Source of the DNA: Hyaloraphidium curvatum
Lineage: Eukaryota; Monoblepharomycota; Hyaloraphidiomycetes; Hyaloraphidiales; Hyaloraphidiaceae
Direction of reading: 5' to 3'
Length of the DNA: 64,000 bases
Assembly (NCBI GenBank): GCA_025558095.1
Contig: JAIVFI010000020.1
Coordinates: 645,541 to 709,540 of the forward strand
The notes beneath the pieces were generated by a model. The model had not been told where the DNA came from. It searched no databases and worked only from the letters and a program-made list of their open reading frames with translations. Shown one piece after another: positions 1 through 13,299 of this stretch (within the stretch, counting starts at the first letter, position 1; every line of letters begins with the position of its first letter). The position numbers and the translations under genes are program-made.

Positions 1-894
1 GTCGGGCCCTTTCGCGCCCGTGGCCGGGTCCGGCGCGGACGAGTAGACCACCAGTGCGCTGCCGGGCAGCGCGACCACGTTGGCGGCCTCGATGATCACG
101 CGGGTCATGTTGGCGGTGTTGTTGTGGCCGATGGACACGGTGTTGCCGGGGAAGATGACGTTGACCGCGCGCACGTGGAGGCGGTACGCGGTGCGGATCG
201 ATGCCTGCCCGTTGGTCCAGCTCGACAGCAGCGAATCCAGCTCCGACATGTCCAGGTCCACGGCGTCCACGGTGTACGACCCGAACGGGCCCGGGTTGGG
301 CTCCACCCGCAGCGCCCAGCGCGCCGCCGACGCCGACACGTTGCGCGCGGCCGCGGCGACCCCGGGGCACCTGTCCGCGCCGAATGTCGACGGCCGCCGG
401 GTGCCCAGGGTCGGGTACTTTGCGGGCTCCGGTACGGGGGGCACGGGGGCGAAGAGATCGGGCGACATGCAGTCGTACGAGACGCGCAGGAACTTGTGGA
501 TGCCGGGGCAGGGGTCGCCCCACATGTCCTCGAAGTTGGCGTCCAGCAGGTAGCTGCAGGTCTGCTGGCCATCGCAGGCCCGGGCAATGTCGACCGCCAG
601 GGCGGCGGAGAGGGCGGGCGACAGCGAGCAGCTGTCCGTCTGGGTGTTGTTCGCCGGCGTCTGGCAGGTGAACGCGAGCGCGGCCTCGCCGGGAATGTCG
701 CGGCCGTAGAACGCGTCCGATATCGCGATGACGCCGCCGCCGCAGGACAGCTGGAGGGCCGTTCCGCCGCACGCGGTCGCGCGGAAGCCGGTGGTGCCGA
801 CGCCCGCGGGCGGACCCGATTGCCGCCGCAGCGGCGCAGCGGACGCCCCCGCAAAGAGGGCGGAAAAAGCAAGGAGGGGAAACAAGAGGCGCAT
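1..894 (-). CDS. Secreted SUEL-type (rhamnose/galactose-binding) lectin, partial at left edge
   Basis: A reading frame opens at an ATG at 894 and stays open to base 1 (298 codons), so the gene continues outside the window. The first 19 residues (MRLLFPLLAFSALFAGASA) form a clear signal peptide. Residues about 30-130 match the Gal_Lectin/SUEL pattern: ACGG, LQLSCGGG, an I-x-I strand followed by AFYGRD, then spaced cysteines, RACDGQQTCSYLL, GDPCPG, and KFLRVSYDC. These are the family's conserved cysteines and its YGR and DPC-x-G-x-x-K-x-L signatures. The family binds L-rhamnose or D-galactose. The remaining ~165 residues are a valine/asparagine-rich region of unknown fold with possible N-glycosylation sites. 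The protein should be extracellular or wall-associated. It is divergent from the F-box gene at 1508 across a ~600-bp shared upstream region. Confidence 0.72.
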   Translation of the reverse strand, partial: MRLLFPLLAFSALFAGASAAPLRRQSGPPAGVGTTGFRATACGGTALQLSCGGGVIAISDAFYGRDIPGEAALAFTCQTPANNTQTDSCSLSPALSAALAVDIARACDGQQTCSYLLDANFEDMWGDPCPGIHKFLRVSYDCMSPDLFAPVPPVPEPAKYPTLGTRRPSTFGADRCPGVAAAARNVSASAARWALRVEPNPGPFGSYTVDAVDLDMSELDSLLSSWTNGQASIRTAYRLHVRAVNVIFPGNTVSIGHNNTANMTRVIIEAANVVALPGSALVVYSSAPDPATGAKGPD

Positions 895-1507
895 CGTGGG
901 TCGCGGTGTGCTGCTGGCCGCACCGGCCCGGGGGACTTGAAGGGTCGATGGCCGTGTCGCTGCGCCTCGCGTCAGCCGCGCGGGCGGACTTCCTTTCGAA
1001 CGCCGATGACAACCAAGTTCTGCCGGTCCGGCAAGGACGCGAGCTCCATGGATTCTTCTTTCGTTGGATCAACGGCGCCACAGACCCTAGCCACGGTCGA
1101 TCTTTCCGACGGGGCGGGGAGATGGAGGCTTCCCCGCGCGGCCGGCCCGGCGGACCAATATCCGAGCCCATGCTCAAGTTCCAGAGGACCCATCGCAAAA
1201 GTCTGAAACAGTTGAAGTGTTGTAGACTTGTTGCAGCAGCTTCTCTGATTTTTGCGGCGCTCCTGCCGATGGTGCACCGCGTCGGTCGGCGACGAGGTAG
1301 AGCAGTTCGTGGATGCCGCTCATTTCATACCTATTGCTGATTGCGATGACGGATCATGTCAAAAGCAACCTGGAGCACTATGTCGGAACGCAAGATCTCT
1401 AGCTTTCGGGGCTGTTGGAAGGCAGCATCGTCCCCGTAGTGTGCGCAACCTGCGTGCGCGCGCGCCTGCCCAGGTGGGCCGCCGAGGACAACCAACAAAC
1501 AGGCGCG
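895..1507. promoter_or_regulatory. Divergent intergenic region between lectin and F-box genes
   Basis: About 610 bases separate two divergent start codons, so promoters for both genes should lie here. A relatively AT-rich patch occurs around 1190-1255. I recognise no specific operator or TATA box. Confidence 0.35.
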
Positions 1508-2903
1508 ATGGCCACCGACGCCGGCCCGTTCCGGCTCCTCCATTCTCTCCCCGTGGAGCTCGTCATCCAGATCGTATTGCGCTTGCCGGCCGAGGACGTC
1601 GTGCGCCTGGGCTTGGCGGACCGGCGGCTGCGGGAAGTCGCGTGCGACCCGCAGGTCTGGCTCCGCGTGCTGGCCGCCAAGGGTCTCGGCTGGCTCTCGG
1701 TGGACGGCGCCGCCGCGCTTCTGAGGCGCGTGGGCGACGCGGTGCCGCAGCTGGCGGCCCTCCGCGGGCCGGACGCGGTCGCCACGGCCTTGAAGGTTCT
1801 CTATTTCTGGCCGCGCTCTGTGGGCCGGGACGCGCCGTCCGAGCTCGACTCGGTGTGCAGACACATCTCTTTCATCCGCGAGCGCGAGGTGTCCGAGTAC
1901 GCCTCGGTCTTCGCCTCGGTGGTCCTCGACACCCCCCTGGCCTCGGACGCGGCGTGCATGGGCCCGCCCGGCCCGCCGCTTCCGGACGACGAGGGCAACG
2001 TCGACCCCGCGGACGCGAACGGCACACCTTGCAGTTACTCCCTGCCGGATCTGTGGCTCTGCCTGGCCCCGGGGTGCGGCTCGGTGCGGTGTGGGAGGAC
2101 GTGCAGGCTGCACGCGCTGGGGCACTACCACCGCGAGAAGGGGCCGCACTGCGCCGTGATCAAGCTGTCCACCGCCGAAGTTTGGTGCTACCAATGCGAA
2201 CGATGGCTGGGGACGGTGCAGTCGCACCCGCTCGAGTTCCTGCGGATCCGGGAGGTCGGCGCGAGGATGCTCGGAGTGGACCGCCCGGGCGTCGTGGGAA
2301 ACCTCCAGGGCCCCGCCTTGGGCAACGGTGGCGCCGTTGGGCGGGCGATCCGCTGGAGTGCCGCTCACAGAGAGTACCTGCTCAACCCGCGGCGGCAGGA
2401 GGAGAGATCGTGGTCGATGCGCGGGGACCAGGGTGACGGCCCGGTGTGGCTGATCGGGCAGCCGTTCCTGTCGCAGTGGAACGCGTGGGTCGCTGCGTGC
2501 CGCGTGCTTTGCGACCGACTGATTCCCTCTTCGCGTGGGCAGCTTCCTGATCGGCAACGGCCCGCCCCCCGAGTCGGCCGACCACGCCTCCCTCTACATC
2601 CCCGGCACCTCGCCGCCCCGGATCAACCCCGAGCTCGCCTTCCTCGGCGTCAGCTTCGTCTCGGCCCACGACCGCGCCCGCTTCGCCGCCGCGTACCCCT
2701 CGACCGGCCTCGGGCCCGTCTGCGAGACGGCGATCCCCGACACCGAGGAGTACACCGTGCTGAGGCGGTTCGTCGCCAGACACCGGCTGGCGAATGCAGA
2801 GTGGCAGGGCGACGACATGGAGGGGGAAGGCGAATGGGAGGGGGACGATTTCGACGATGAGGCCGAGGTGATGGAGGCTTTCCAGCAGTTCATGGGGATA
2901 TGA
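1508..2903 (+). CDS. F-box protein with ZnF-UBP ubiquitin-binding zinc finger
   Basis: Two exons, 1508-2484 and 2543-2903, give 445 residues; the 58-bp intron starts GTGGGT and ends GCAG, and splicing restores the frame. The start at 1508 (GCGATGG) is preferred over an in-frame upstream ATG at 1415. Residues ~15-55 are an F-box (LPVELVIQIVLRLP then a W-containing helix), which would bind Skp1 in an SCF ubiquitin ligase. Residues ~110-230 match a UBP-type zinc finger: CRHI, a long insert, LWLCLAPGC, CGR, HALGHY, H, and VWCYQCERWL, the usual Cys/His ligands. Such fingers bind the C-terminal Gly-Gly of free ubiquitin. A C-terminal segment (~310-445) has no confident fold and ends in an acidic stretch. 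The combination suggests a ubiquitin-sensing SCF adaptor; that role is inference. Confidence 0.68.
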
Positions 2904-3169
2904 GGCGGGGAGGGGTGGGGCTGCGGCCTGGGCGCTTTGTGTTCCGGTGACTTCGAAGTTCTTGTACACGGCTTGAATATTGTCGCTGCCAACATTCAGT
3001 CTTCGAGTGCGAGCGGCATCGGCGCCAGGGTCCGCCCGCAGCGTGTTGGCGCAGCGTCCCCAGCAACACGGCGACCTTGACGGCGACCCCTCAAACATAC
3101 TGGCGGCCCTCTCCGAGCCCGCCGCGGCCGGTGCCCTGGACTAAAAGCGGCTTTAACCGCCGTTCCCGC

Positions 3170-4410
3170 ATGGCGTCGGCGCCGCCGTCCCGCGGGGAGC
3201 GCGCGCGCGGGGTCGCGCTCACCGCGGCGGGCATCCTCGCGTCGTTCCTCGTGTACGGCGTCGCGCAGGAAAAGATCATGACGACCCCGTACGGCGAGGA
3301 CGGCGAGCGCTTCGACGAGACGGCGTTCCTCGTGCTCCTCAACCGCCTGGTCGCCGTGGCCCTCGCCGCCGCGCTCATGTGGGCCAATCGGGCCACCGAT
3401 AAGGACCAGTTCGCCCCGGCCGCGCCGCTGCGGAGCTACCTGGCGATCGCCGCGTGCAATTTCCTGTCGACGTTTGCGCAGTACGAGGCGCTCAAGTATC
3501 TGTCGTTCCCGATGCAGACGCTGGGCAAGACGGGCAAGATGGTGCCCGTGCTGCTGATCGGCGCGCTGCTGCAGGGCAAGAAGTACGGCGCAGTGGACTA
3601 CGCGACGGTGGCGGCCGTCACCCTGGGATCCTTCCTCTTCATCACCTCGGGCGAGATCCGGTCGTCGTTCCACCCGCCGCGGCCGCACGACACGTTCGCG
3701 GGAATGCTGCTGCTAGCGCTATACCTCTTCTTCGACGGGTTCACCACAACGTCGCAGGAGCGGCTGTTCAGAGCGTATGCGATGTCCGCTCCGCACCAGA
3801 TGTTCTGGGTGGGCGCGTGGGCCGTCGTGCTCAGCATACTTCGTGGGTGATGCACAGGCCCGGGCTTTCCCCCCCCCCTCACCTTTCAACCAGTCCTCCT
3901 CTTCCCCATCGATACCCTCCTCACCACGGGCACCCTGGAGCACAACAAGCTCGGCCCCGCCGTCGCCTTTGCCGCGCGCCATCCCGCTCTCTTGGCGGAC
4001 GCCCTGGTGCTCTCTTTCGCGGCCACGGCGGGGCAGGCGCTGATCTACTTTTGCATCCGCACCTACGGTGCCCTGGTGCTGTCCACCAGTACGTCCCCCC
4101 GCGCTCGCACGCCCCGCTTTCGCACGCTGACCGCCCTTCAGTCCTCACAACGCGCCAGATCATCTCCATCCTCCTCTCCGCCCTCATCTTCGCGCACCCC
4201 ATCACCCCCGCGCAGTGGCTCGCCTTCGCCGCCGTCTTCGGCGCGCTGTACTTCCGCGCATTCGCGCACCGCCGCGGCGAGCCCGCGGGGGGGAAGCCGC
4301 TGCCGCTGCTGCCGCTGCAGGCTAAGAGCTCGGATGATATACTGCGCATCGGTGGGGAGGGGGAGATTGGGGTCGCGGGGAACGGGGTGGGGCGGGAGGC
4401 CGGGCGCTAG
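3170..4410 (+). CDS. PAPS / nucleotide-sugar transporter (SLC35B family)
   Basis: Three exons (3170-3842, 3894-4088, 4142-4410) give 378 residues; introns of 51 and 53 bp carry GTGGGT and GTACGT donors and both joins keep frame. The protein is a multi-spanning membrane protein of the drug/metabolite transporter fold. Family signatures are GVAQEKIMT near residue 30, FLVLLNR, CNFLSTFAQYEALKYLSFP with the QYEALK motif, KMVPV, and a late TTRQIISILLS helix. These fit SLC35B2/B3, which move PAPS, the sulfate donor, from cytosol into Golgi or ER lumen; HUT1-like UDP-galactose transport is the main alternative. The C-terminal ~50 residues after the last helix are Gly/Arg/Lys-rich and cytosolic by inference. 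Confidence 0.75.
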
Positions 4411-4480
4411 AGGGTTCATGCCGACATAGAGCGATACCAATGATGTATATCTGGCTCGTCCAATGCTGTGTCGAACTAGA

Positions 4481-5396
4481 CTACAGTTTGAACTGCTGCT
4501 GCTTCGCGACGACGCCTAGTTCTGCAATGACGTGGTCAGCCTGCGCCAGCGACTGCCGCTGGGCCCGGCAGAGACTCACCACCGAAGTAGCGGACAAAGT
4601 TTACGGGCCGCTCTGATACGGGCTTCTTCCCGCCGCCGTCGATCCCGAGCAGGATGTCGCCCAGCGCCTTGCATTCCCGGTCGTTGAGCGCGAGCATCTC
4701 GTCCCTCCACGGCTGCGGCCGGAGCATGGCCTTGGTCGCGAAGAGGGCAGCGGGGGAGAGCTGTGCGAGGGGCACGATGTCCTTTGCCATCGCCGCGTCC
4801 AGGATGCTGGGCGTCGATGCGGGGAAGATCCGCGTAACGAAGCTCCCCGCGGCCTCCTTCGCCGTTATCCTGTTGGCCCCCACGAGGATGTCGAACGCCC
4901 TGCGCTCCCCGAACAGCCGGGGAAAGATGGCCGTCGAGCATCCGCCGGGGGGCACGCCGACCCTCGTGAAGGGCGCCAGGAGGCCCGCGTCCTCGCGCGC
5001 GTAGACGAAGTCCGCGAGGCCGAGGGTGGTGAAACCGAACCCGATCGCGTTGCCATTCACCGCCGCCACGAGGATCTTTGGGAAGGCGATCATGGACCGC
5101 ACCAGCTCGCGCCAGACGGCGAGCCCGGCCTCGAGGTCCGCGTCCGTGATCTTCTCCAGCGGCACCTTGAGCGCCTCCGTCTCGATCCCGGAGCAGTAAA
5201 AGTTCCGCCCGTTGGCGGCGTCCTGGCCCGTCAGAACGAGCACGGAGCAATCCGGGTCCCCGGCGGCGCGCCGGATTCCGTCCAGCCATTCGAGCATCGT
5301 CGAGGGGAGCGCGGCGTTGCGCGAGGCGGGCCGCGAGAAAGTGAGGACCGACACGCGAGTCTTGGGATCGTTTCGGTACGGCATCGTCGAGGCCAT
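4481..5396 (-). CDS. Enoyl-CoA isomerase/hydratase (ECI2-like), catalytic Glu apparently lost
   Basis: Exon 1 runs 5396-4580 and a short second exon 4521-4481; the 58-bp intron has a GTGAGT donor and TTGCAG acceptor, giving 285 residues ending QQQFKL. Unspliced, the frame would end VAGAG at 4536. The crotonase fold is clear: NFYCSGIE (oxyanion-hole region), NGNAIGFGFTTLGLADFVYA, and FTRVGVPPGGCSTAIFPRLFG. In ECI enzymes the P-E-G-C-S segment carries the catalytic Glu; here the codons read P-G-G-C-S. The protein may therefore be a weak isomerase, or use another residue. The -KL terminus resembles a non-canonical PTS1, so a peroxisomal location is possible. Neighbours are lipid-oxidation genes. 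Confidence 0.72.
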
Positions 5397-5568
5397 GGTT
5401 TCGGCCGCGATTCGGGCTCGATGAACGATTTGAATGTCCAGAAGCGATGTCTCCCGGAGCCGCGGCGATCGGCGCGGAAGGATCTGGACGAGTCGTCCAC
5501 AAACACCACCACCGGCATCTCGCTCTGGCCCGTCTGCCCTGCGAATCCCTCCCAAACACCTTCTTGCA

Positions 5569-6079
5569 ATGTCGGACAAGAAGATTTCTCGCGCGGAGGT
5601 GGCCAAGCACAACACGCAGGTGGCAGCGGCCGCCGGTCTACCGCCTCTTCCCGGCTCAACGAAACCGCTGGAAATGCCCTATCCCCCCCCCCACCGGTCG
5701 CGCGTTTGTTCGCTTCGAATCATCTCAGGACAGTGCCTGGATCATCTTGGATGGAGGCGTCTACGACTTGACGAAGTTCATGAAGGTTCGTGTTCAGTCG
5801 ACCTGCTATCTCCCACGCTCTCGACAATGACACGCCGACTCCTCGCAGGTTCACCCCGGAGGTGAGGGCCGGACGCGTCTGCCACTTTTGTGGCCTCGTT
5901 GCCGCGGACTCCGTGTCAACCAAACGTTGTCCTGCCCCGCAGGCCCGAAACCCATCCTCTCGTTCGCCGGCCGCGATGCCTCGCTGCTCTTCCACCAGGT
6001 CCACGAGCACATCATCGGGCAGGTCACCAAGAACCGGGCACGCATGCAGATCGGCGTCGTCTCGGACGAGAAGCTCTAG
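5569..6079 (+). CDS. Small soluble cytochrome b5 domain protein
   Basis: Four exons (5569-5619, 5729-5785, 5849-5861, 5943-6079) give 85 residues. Each junction restores a canonical cytochrome b5: ISRAEVAKHNTQ, then DSAWIILDGGVYDLTKFMK, then VHPGG, then GRDASLLFHQVHEH. The HPGG histidine is the first haem ligand and the HQVHEH segment supplies the second. Exon 3 is only 13 nt and encodes the first haem-ligand motif. There is no transmembrane tail, signal peptide or fused reductase, so this is a free cytosolic or organellar electron carrier. It lies tail to tail with the Fox2-like gene and could serve a desaturase, hydroxylase or acyl-CoA dehydrogenase; the partner is unknown. Confidence 0.78.
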
Positions 6080-6112
6080 TGGAATGTGATTGGGACGCAG
6101 ATTCGCGGCCGT

Positions 6113-8817
<2,705 letters not shown>

Positions 8818-9071
8818 TGCAAGGCCGCGTTGGAAGTCCGCAAACCGAATCTAGCGTCCTTCGCGGGCCAGAGAGAGTGTTCCGTATTCCGAAGTTGCCG
8901 CCGAGCAAGGACCACGCGGTGCGTCGCGCATCGCAAACGTCTCCCATCCGAACTTGCCTCTTCTCCGGTGGCTATCAAGACCATCCTGCCCATCGCTTGC
9001 GCTACATTGGTTGCTGGACCGCTCTCCCGCTCCCCCTAGTTCACCCTTTCTCTTGCGGCCTCTGGAACGCG

Positions 9072-11218
9072 ATGGCGTCGCCAGCGCGGAAACGCCGGCC
9101 CTCTTCGTTCCGCGGATCCTACTCGGACGATGTCCACGTCTCCGCCAAAGAGATCGCGACAGACGTGCTGCGGTCTCTCGGATTCGGCGACGACGTAGTC
9201 TCCCAGCTCCTGGGCCGCGTCTCAATCGCCGGTCCCACCGAGCCCTTCCTCCCCTGCGTCTTCCGGGTGACCGACGCGATGACGGCGCTCCAGCTCAGCG
9301 TGGCGTCCCTTGCCAACCTCTGGGGTCTGCGGAGGAACGGCTACCTCCAGGATGTGCGGGTCAGCACCGAGACCGCGAGCATGCAGTTCTTCAGCGCCTT
9401 CTCGTTCGAGATATCCGCCCGGAAGATGTTTCCCAACCTGCCGGGGCCCGAGGACAGGCCGCTTTTATGGAGGGAATGGACGCCGTCGCTGACGGGTTTC
9501 GCGGAGCCCGACGTGACCGCGCGCTTTGGGTCCGTCTACTGGCAGCTTTGGGAAACGGGAGATGGCCGCTATGTCTTCGTGGGTCTCGCGAAAGCACGTA
9601 GAACGAAGTCCCCAATTGATACCCTCGTCTGCTCTAGCTCTCTCCCTTCATCAACCCGTACCCCCCGGAGAAGCTCCTCGAGCTGGTCGGATTCCAGCAG
9701 CCCGAGATCCCGCGCTTCTTCTCGCTCCTCGAGAAGGACGAGGGCATCCCCGAGGCCCTGGAGGCCATGCGCCGGGCCCTGAAGCGCATCCCCTCGGCGA
9801 TGGACCTCGAGAAGGCCATGTTCAAGGAGAAGGCCGGCGGATGCTGGGCCATCAAGACCCTGGACGAGTTCCTCGACGGCGACCAGGGGGTCTGGAGCGC
9901 GGCCCACGACCAGATCCACGTCGAGCAGGTCGGGACCGACAAGTGGGGACCCGCAGGATTCGGCGAGCCGGTCAAGGAGGGCGAGGGGCTGTACAAGGGG
10001 ATCAAGGTCGTGGAAATGACGCGGATCGTGATGGGACCGGTGTGCGTTACATTTCGCCGGTTGCTTTGCTTGAACCTAACGACATTGGCCCCACAGGATC
10101 AGCTCCTTCCTTGCCAACATGGGCGCCGACGTCGTGCGGATCGCTTCCGAGACGGTCAACGAGATGCCCAACTGGAACTTCACCCAGACCACCAACAAGC
10201 GCTGCATCGCGCTGAACCTGAAGGACCCGAAGGACAAGGCGGTGATGGACCGGCTGCTCGACGAGGCCGACGTGGTCCTGCAGAACAACGCCTACGGGGC
10301 CGTCGAGCGCCTCGGCTACGGGTTCGACGACCTCTGCAAGAGGTTTGCGAACCGCAAGAAGGGCTTCGTGTACTGCGAGGGCAACTCGCTCGGTTTCACG
10401 GGCCCGTGGGCATCTTCGGGAGGATTCGATCAAGGTAACGTCCGCTATCGCCCCATGCGGCGTCATACATGTCTAACGGCGTGCAATCCAGTGGGGCAGA
10501 TCTGCTCCGGCGCCGCCTTTGCCATGGGCCGGGAGGTCCACGGCCACGGAGAAGGAGCCGGCCCGGCCGGCGTCAAGCCGCACTTCTTCCCGAGCACCAT
10601 CTGCGACGCCACGACCGGCATGTCGGGCGCCGTGGGCCTGCACGCCGCGCTCTACCGCCGCGCGACGGAGGGCGGGTCGTACCGCGTCCGGGTCGCCCTC
10701 GCCCGGTCGGGGATGTTCTATCAGGAGCTGGGGATGTACCAGAGCAAGGCGCTGCGGAAGAAGGTTATGAGCAGGTGCGGGATCGGCGGCGGAGGTGGTT
10801 CTGTTTGCCCGACTAATTGGCATCGTGAACTTCTTTGCGCAGATTCGAATACCTGGACCCTCTGCCCGACCCGAAGGCCCGCTTTTTCGGGGTCATGGAC
10901 GCCTTCTTCCAGTATCATGAAGCCCTGCGCGACACCATGCCCCACCTGTTCTCCGACGAGCACTGGATGCGGTTCCGCGACTCGCCGTTCGGAGGGGTGC
11001 CCCTGCGCATCGTGCGCCCCGCCTTTTCCCTTTCGCGCAACCCGGTCGCCGTCCGCATCCAGCCGCGACCGCTGGGCTACGACTCGACTCCGGCGAGCAG
11101 GATCGCCATGAGGGGGGAGCTGAGGTGGCTCGATGAGCAGGCTCGGGATGTGGAACGGGACGGGGACGAGTGGTGGTTCAGGACCGTCGAGGGCGGTGCG
11201 GATAGCGCGAAGCTGTGA
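9072..11218 (+). CDS. Family III CoA-transferase (CaiB/BaiF-like), peroxisomal by its AKL tail
   Basis: Five exons (9072-9578, 9638-10041, 10097-10434, 10492-10774, 10843-11218) give 635 residues; all junctions keep frame and introns are 55-68 bp. The second half is a standard CoA-transferase III/racemase domain: YKGIKVVEMTRIVMGP, SSFLANMGADVVRI, NLKDPKD, GFDDL, and GMSGAVGLHAALYRR. The first ~190 residues resemble the later part of such enzymes (SVYWQLWETGDGRYVF), so the order looks permuted or partly duplicated. Members transfer CoA between carboxylic acids or epimerise 2-methylacyl-CoA. The C-terminus ADSAKL is a PTS1, consistent with the adjacent Fox2-like gene, with which it is divergent. 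Substrate cannot be read from sequence. Confidence 0.75.
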
Positions 11219-11513
11219 AATTTCTTGGGTTCTTCGTATTGTCTGTTCACCAGAACACCGCGCGGCTCGCAGCAGCTGTCGTGCAATGGAGGAAGCAACT
11301 TGCATGATGGATGCCAGAGTTGGAAGAGCACTAGGCTCCACTTCAACACTGCAGGCAGGAGTGCCGCCCGTCCTCCGCACACGTCAGCGGCCATCGTGGA
11401 AGGCGTGGGGCATTTTGGGGATCGCGCGAGGCCCGTTCTGCCGCAGGCGGCGGCTGGGGGGACAGGGAGAGAGCCATTCCAACCGCCAGAAACCCGAGCT
11501 CCGCCCGACTCCG

Positions 11514-13169
11514 ATGGCGGGAATGCTTGCGGACATTCTCTCCCCGCTGAAGCGGTCCCGCGCCGGGCGGCCGCCGCCCGTCGCCGCCGCGCGGGAACCG
11601 CCGTCCCCGCGCGTCGCCCCCGAACCCGCGCCCCTCCCCACGCCGTCGTCCCCGGACCCGCCCGCAAACGCGGTGCAGCCGGCCGCCCGCGAGAGGCCGT
11701 GGCCGCCTCCGCCGCCGATGGCCCCGCCCGGCGAGTACCCGCTGAATCCCAGCCCCGCCCAGGTGGCAGAGCTCATCGAGTATGGCAAGGTGAGGCCTGC
11801 CGGTGGGAGCGGGGGGCGCAATTGAATCGGGATCGCGCCGGCAGGTGCGGCGAAAGATGTACAAGGACGTGAAGCTCCTCGGGAGCGGCGCCGAAGCCAC
11901 GGTCAAGCAAGCCGTGGTCCGGGAGACGGGCCAGATCGTGGCGCTCAAAACCATGCCGAAGCCGGAGTTGATGCCCGCAGGGGGCAAACTGGGCGCTAAA
12001 GCGGCCTCGGCGGAGTCCGTGCGGGTCAGGGAGGCGTTCGAGAGGGACATTCGAAAGCGTTACGTCGCGATGAAGAGACTAGGAAATCATCCGAGGATTC
12101 CAACGTGAGGCTGTTGAGCGCCTCGCGGATGACGCCCATGCCGACGTGCAAATTCGCAGATACCACGAGCTCTTCGAGGTGACCGACAAGTTCTACCTGA
12201 TCCTGGACGTCGCACCGGGTGGCAATCTGGGTCAATACCTCCGACGGCAGGGCGGAATCATCGAGGACGAGCAGCTCGCAGCGCGCATTGCGTCGTACAT
12301 ACTGGAAGGCCTGGTCTTTGTGCACTCCCGCGGGGTCATCCACCGCGACCTGAAGCCCACCAACATCCTCCTCGCCGATGACCGGGTCGAAACGCTCTTC
12401 CTCTCGGACTTTTCCAACGCATACGTGGATCCGGCTCTCTACGGGACGGACATGACGGGGCAGCTGCTCACCCCGATGTCGCCTGTGACCCAGTCGTCAG
12501 ACGACTCCAGCGAGGTCATGAACAAGGCCTTTGCCAAAACGGTTACGGGAACGCCGTTCTACCTTGCCCCGGAGATCGTGATGGCGCAGCCCTACACCAA
12601 CTCGGTGGACATGTGGTCCGCAGGCTGCATCATCTACGAGGTGGGGGAGGTTTCAGGGGCGGCTCCCGCTCCTCTGTGGTAGACTGATGGAAACGTTTCC
12701 CCACATCCAGATCCTGTTCGGCCGCACCCCCTTCGCCACCGCGGCAAGATCAATGACGGAACTCTTCAACTGCATCGGTTCGGCGCGGATCAACTACCCG
12801 ACCGAGGACCGCGAGTACGGCCTGTCCCAGCAGGCGCTCTCGTTCCTCACCCGCCTCCTCGTGCGCGACCCCGCGGGGAGGATGACGGCCGCCGAGGCGA
12901 TGCGGCATCCGTGGATCGCGGGGGTGCTGCAGAAAGGACCTGCCGGTTCCTTGGAGAGGGAGCAGAAGGCAGCGGGGCTGGCGCCGGTCGCGGCACCGAT
13001 GCAGCTGAGTGTTTCTCCGGCCCTGAGGCCGACCAAGCTTGCGGATCCGGAAGCGGAGACATCTGCTCCAGTTGCTGAGAGGAGGTTGTCTGGCGTTGAA
13101 GTCATGTGGAGCATGGGCGAGCTGGTGCCGATGCTGCCGACTCTGCAGGCCCCGCCGAGCTTCCCGTGA
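11514..13169 (+). CDS. Serine/threonine protein kinase with DFS in place of DFG
   Basis: Four exons (11514-11789, 11845-12104, 12160-12640, 12711-13169) give 491 residues. Residues 1-92 are proline-rich and disordered. The kinase domain follows: glycine loop LGSGAEATVKQA, VALK lysine, catalytic loop HRDLKPTN, then SDFSNAY where DFG is expected, TGTPFYLAPE, DMWSAGC and an RDPAGRMTAAEAMRHPW tail helix. Layout and loops are CAMK-like. The activation segment between DFS and APE is enlarged by about 25 Ser/Thr-rich residues. The metal-binding Asp is kept and only the Gly is changed, so activity is likely. The final ~85 residues have no recognisable domain. Confidence 0.78.
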
Positions 13170-13299
13170 CAGCTGCATCCCTGGCCTGGACATGTATATA
13201 ACTGAACTGCAATCTTCCTTTGCGAAATTTGAGAGAAAAGAGTAGTTTGCCAAAGTTGGTTACAGGAAAAAGACTGTACAAGCCTCCCGGCCGGGGCCA

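Noticed and set aside
124-1206. Long plus-strand frame of 360 codons at the left end
   Set aside because: It is antisense to the lectin frame, has Gly/Arg-rich shadow composition and no family similarity, while the minus frame has a signal peptide and a lectin domain.
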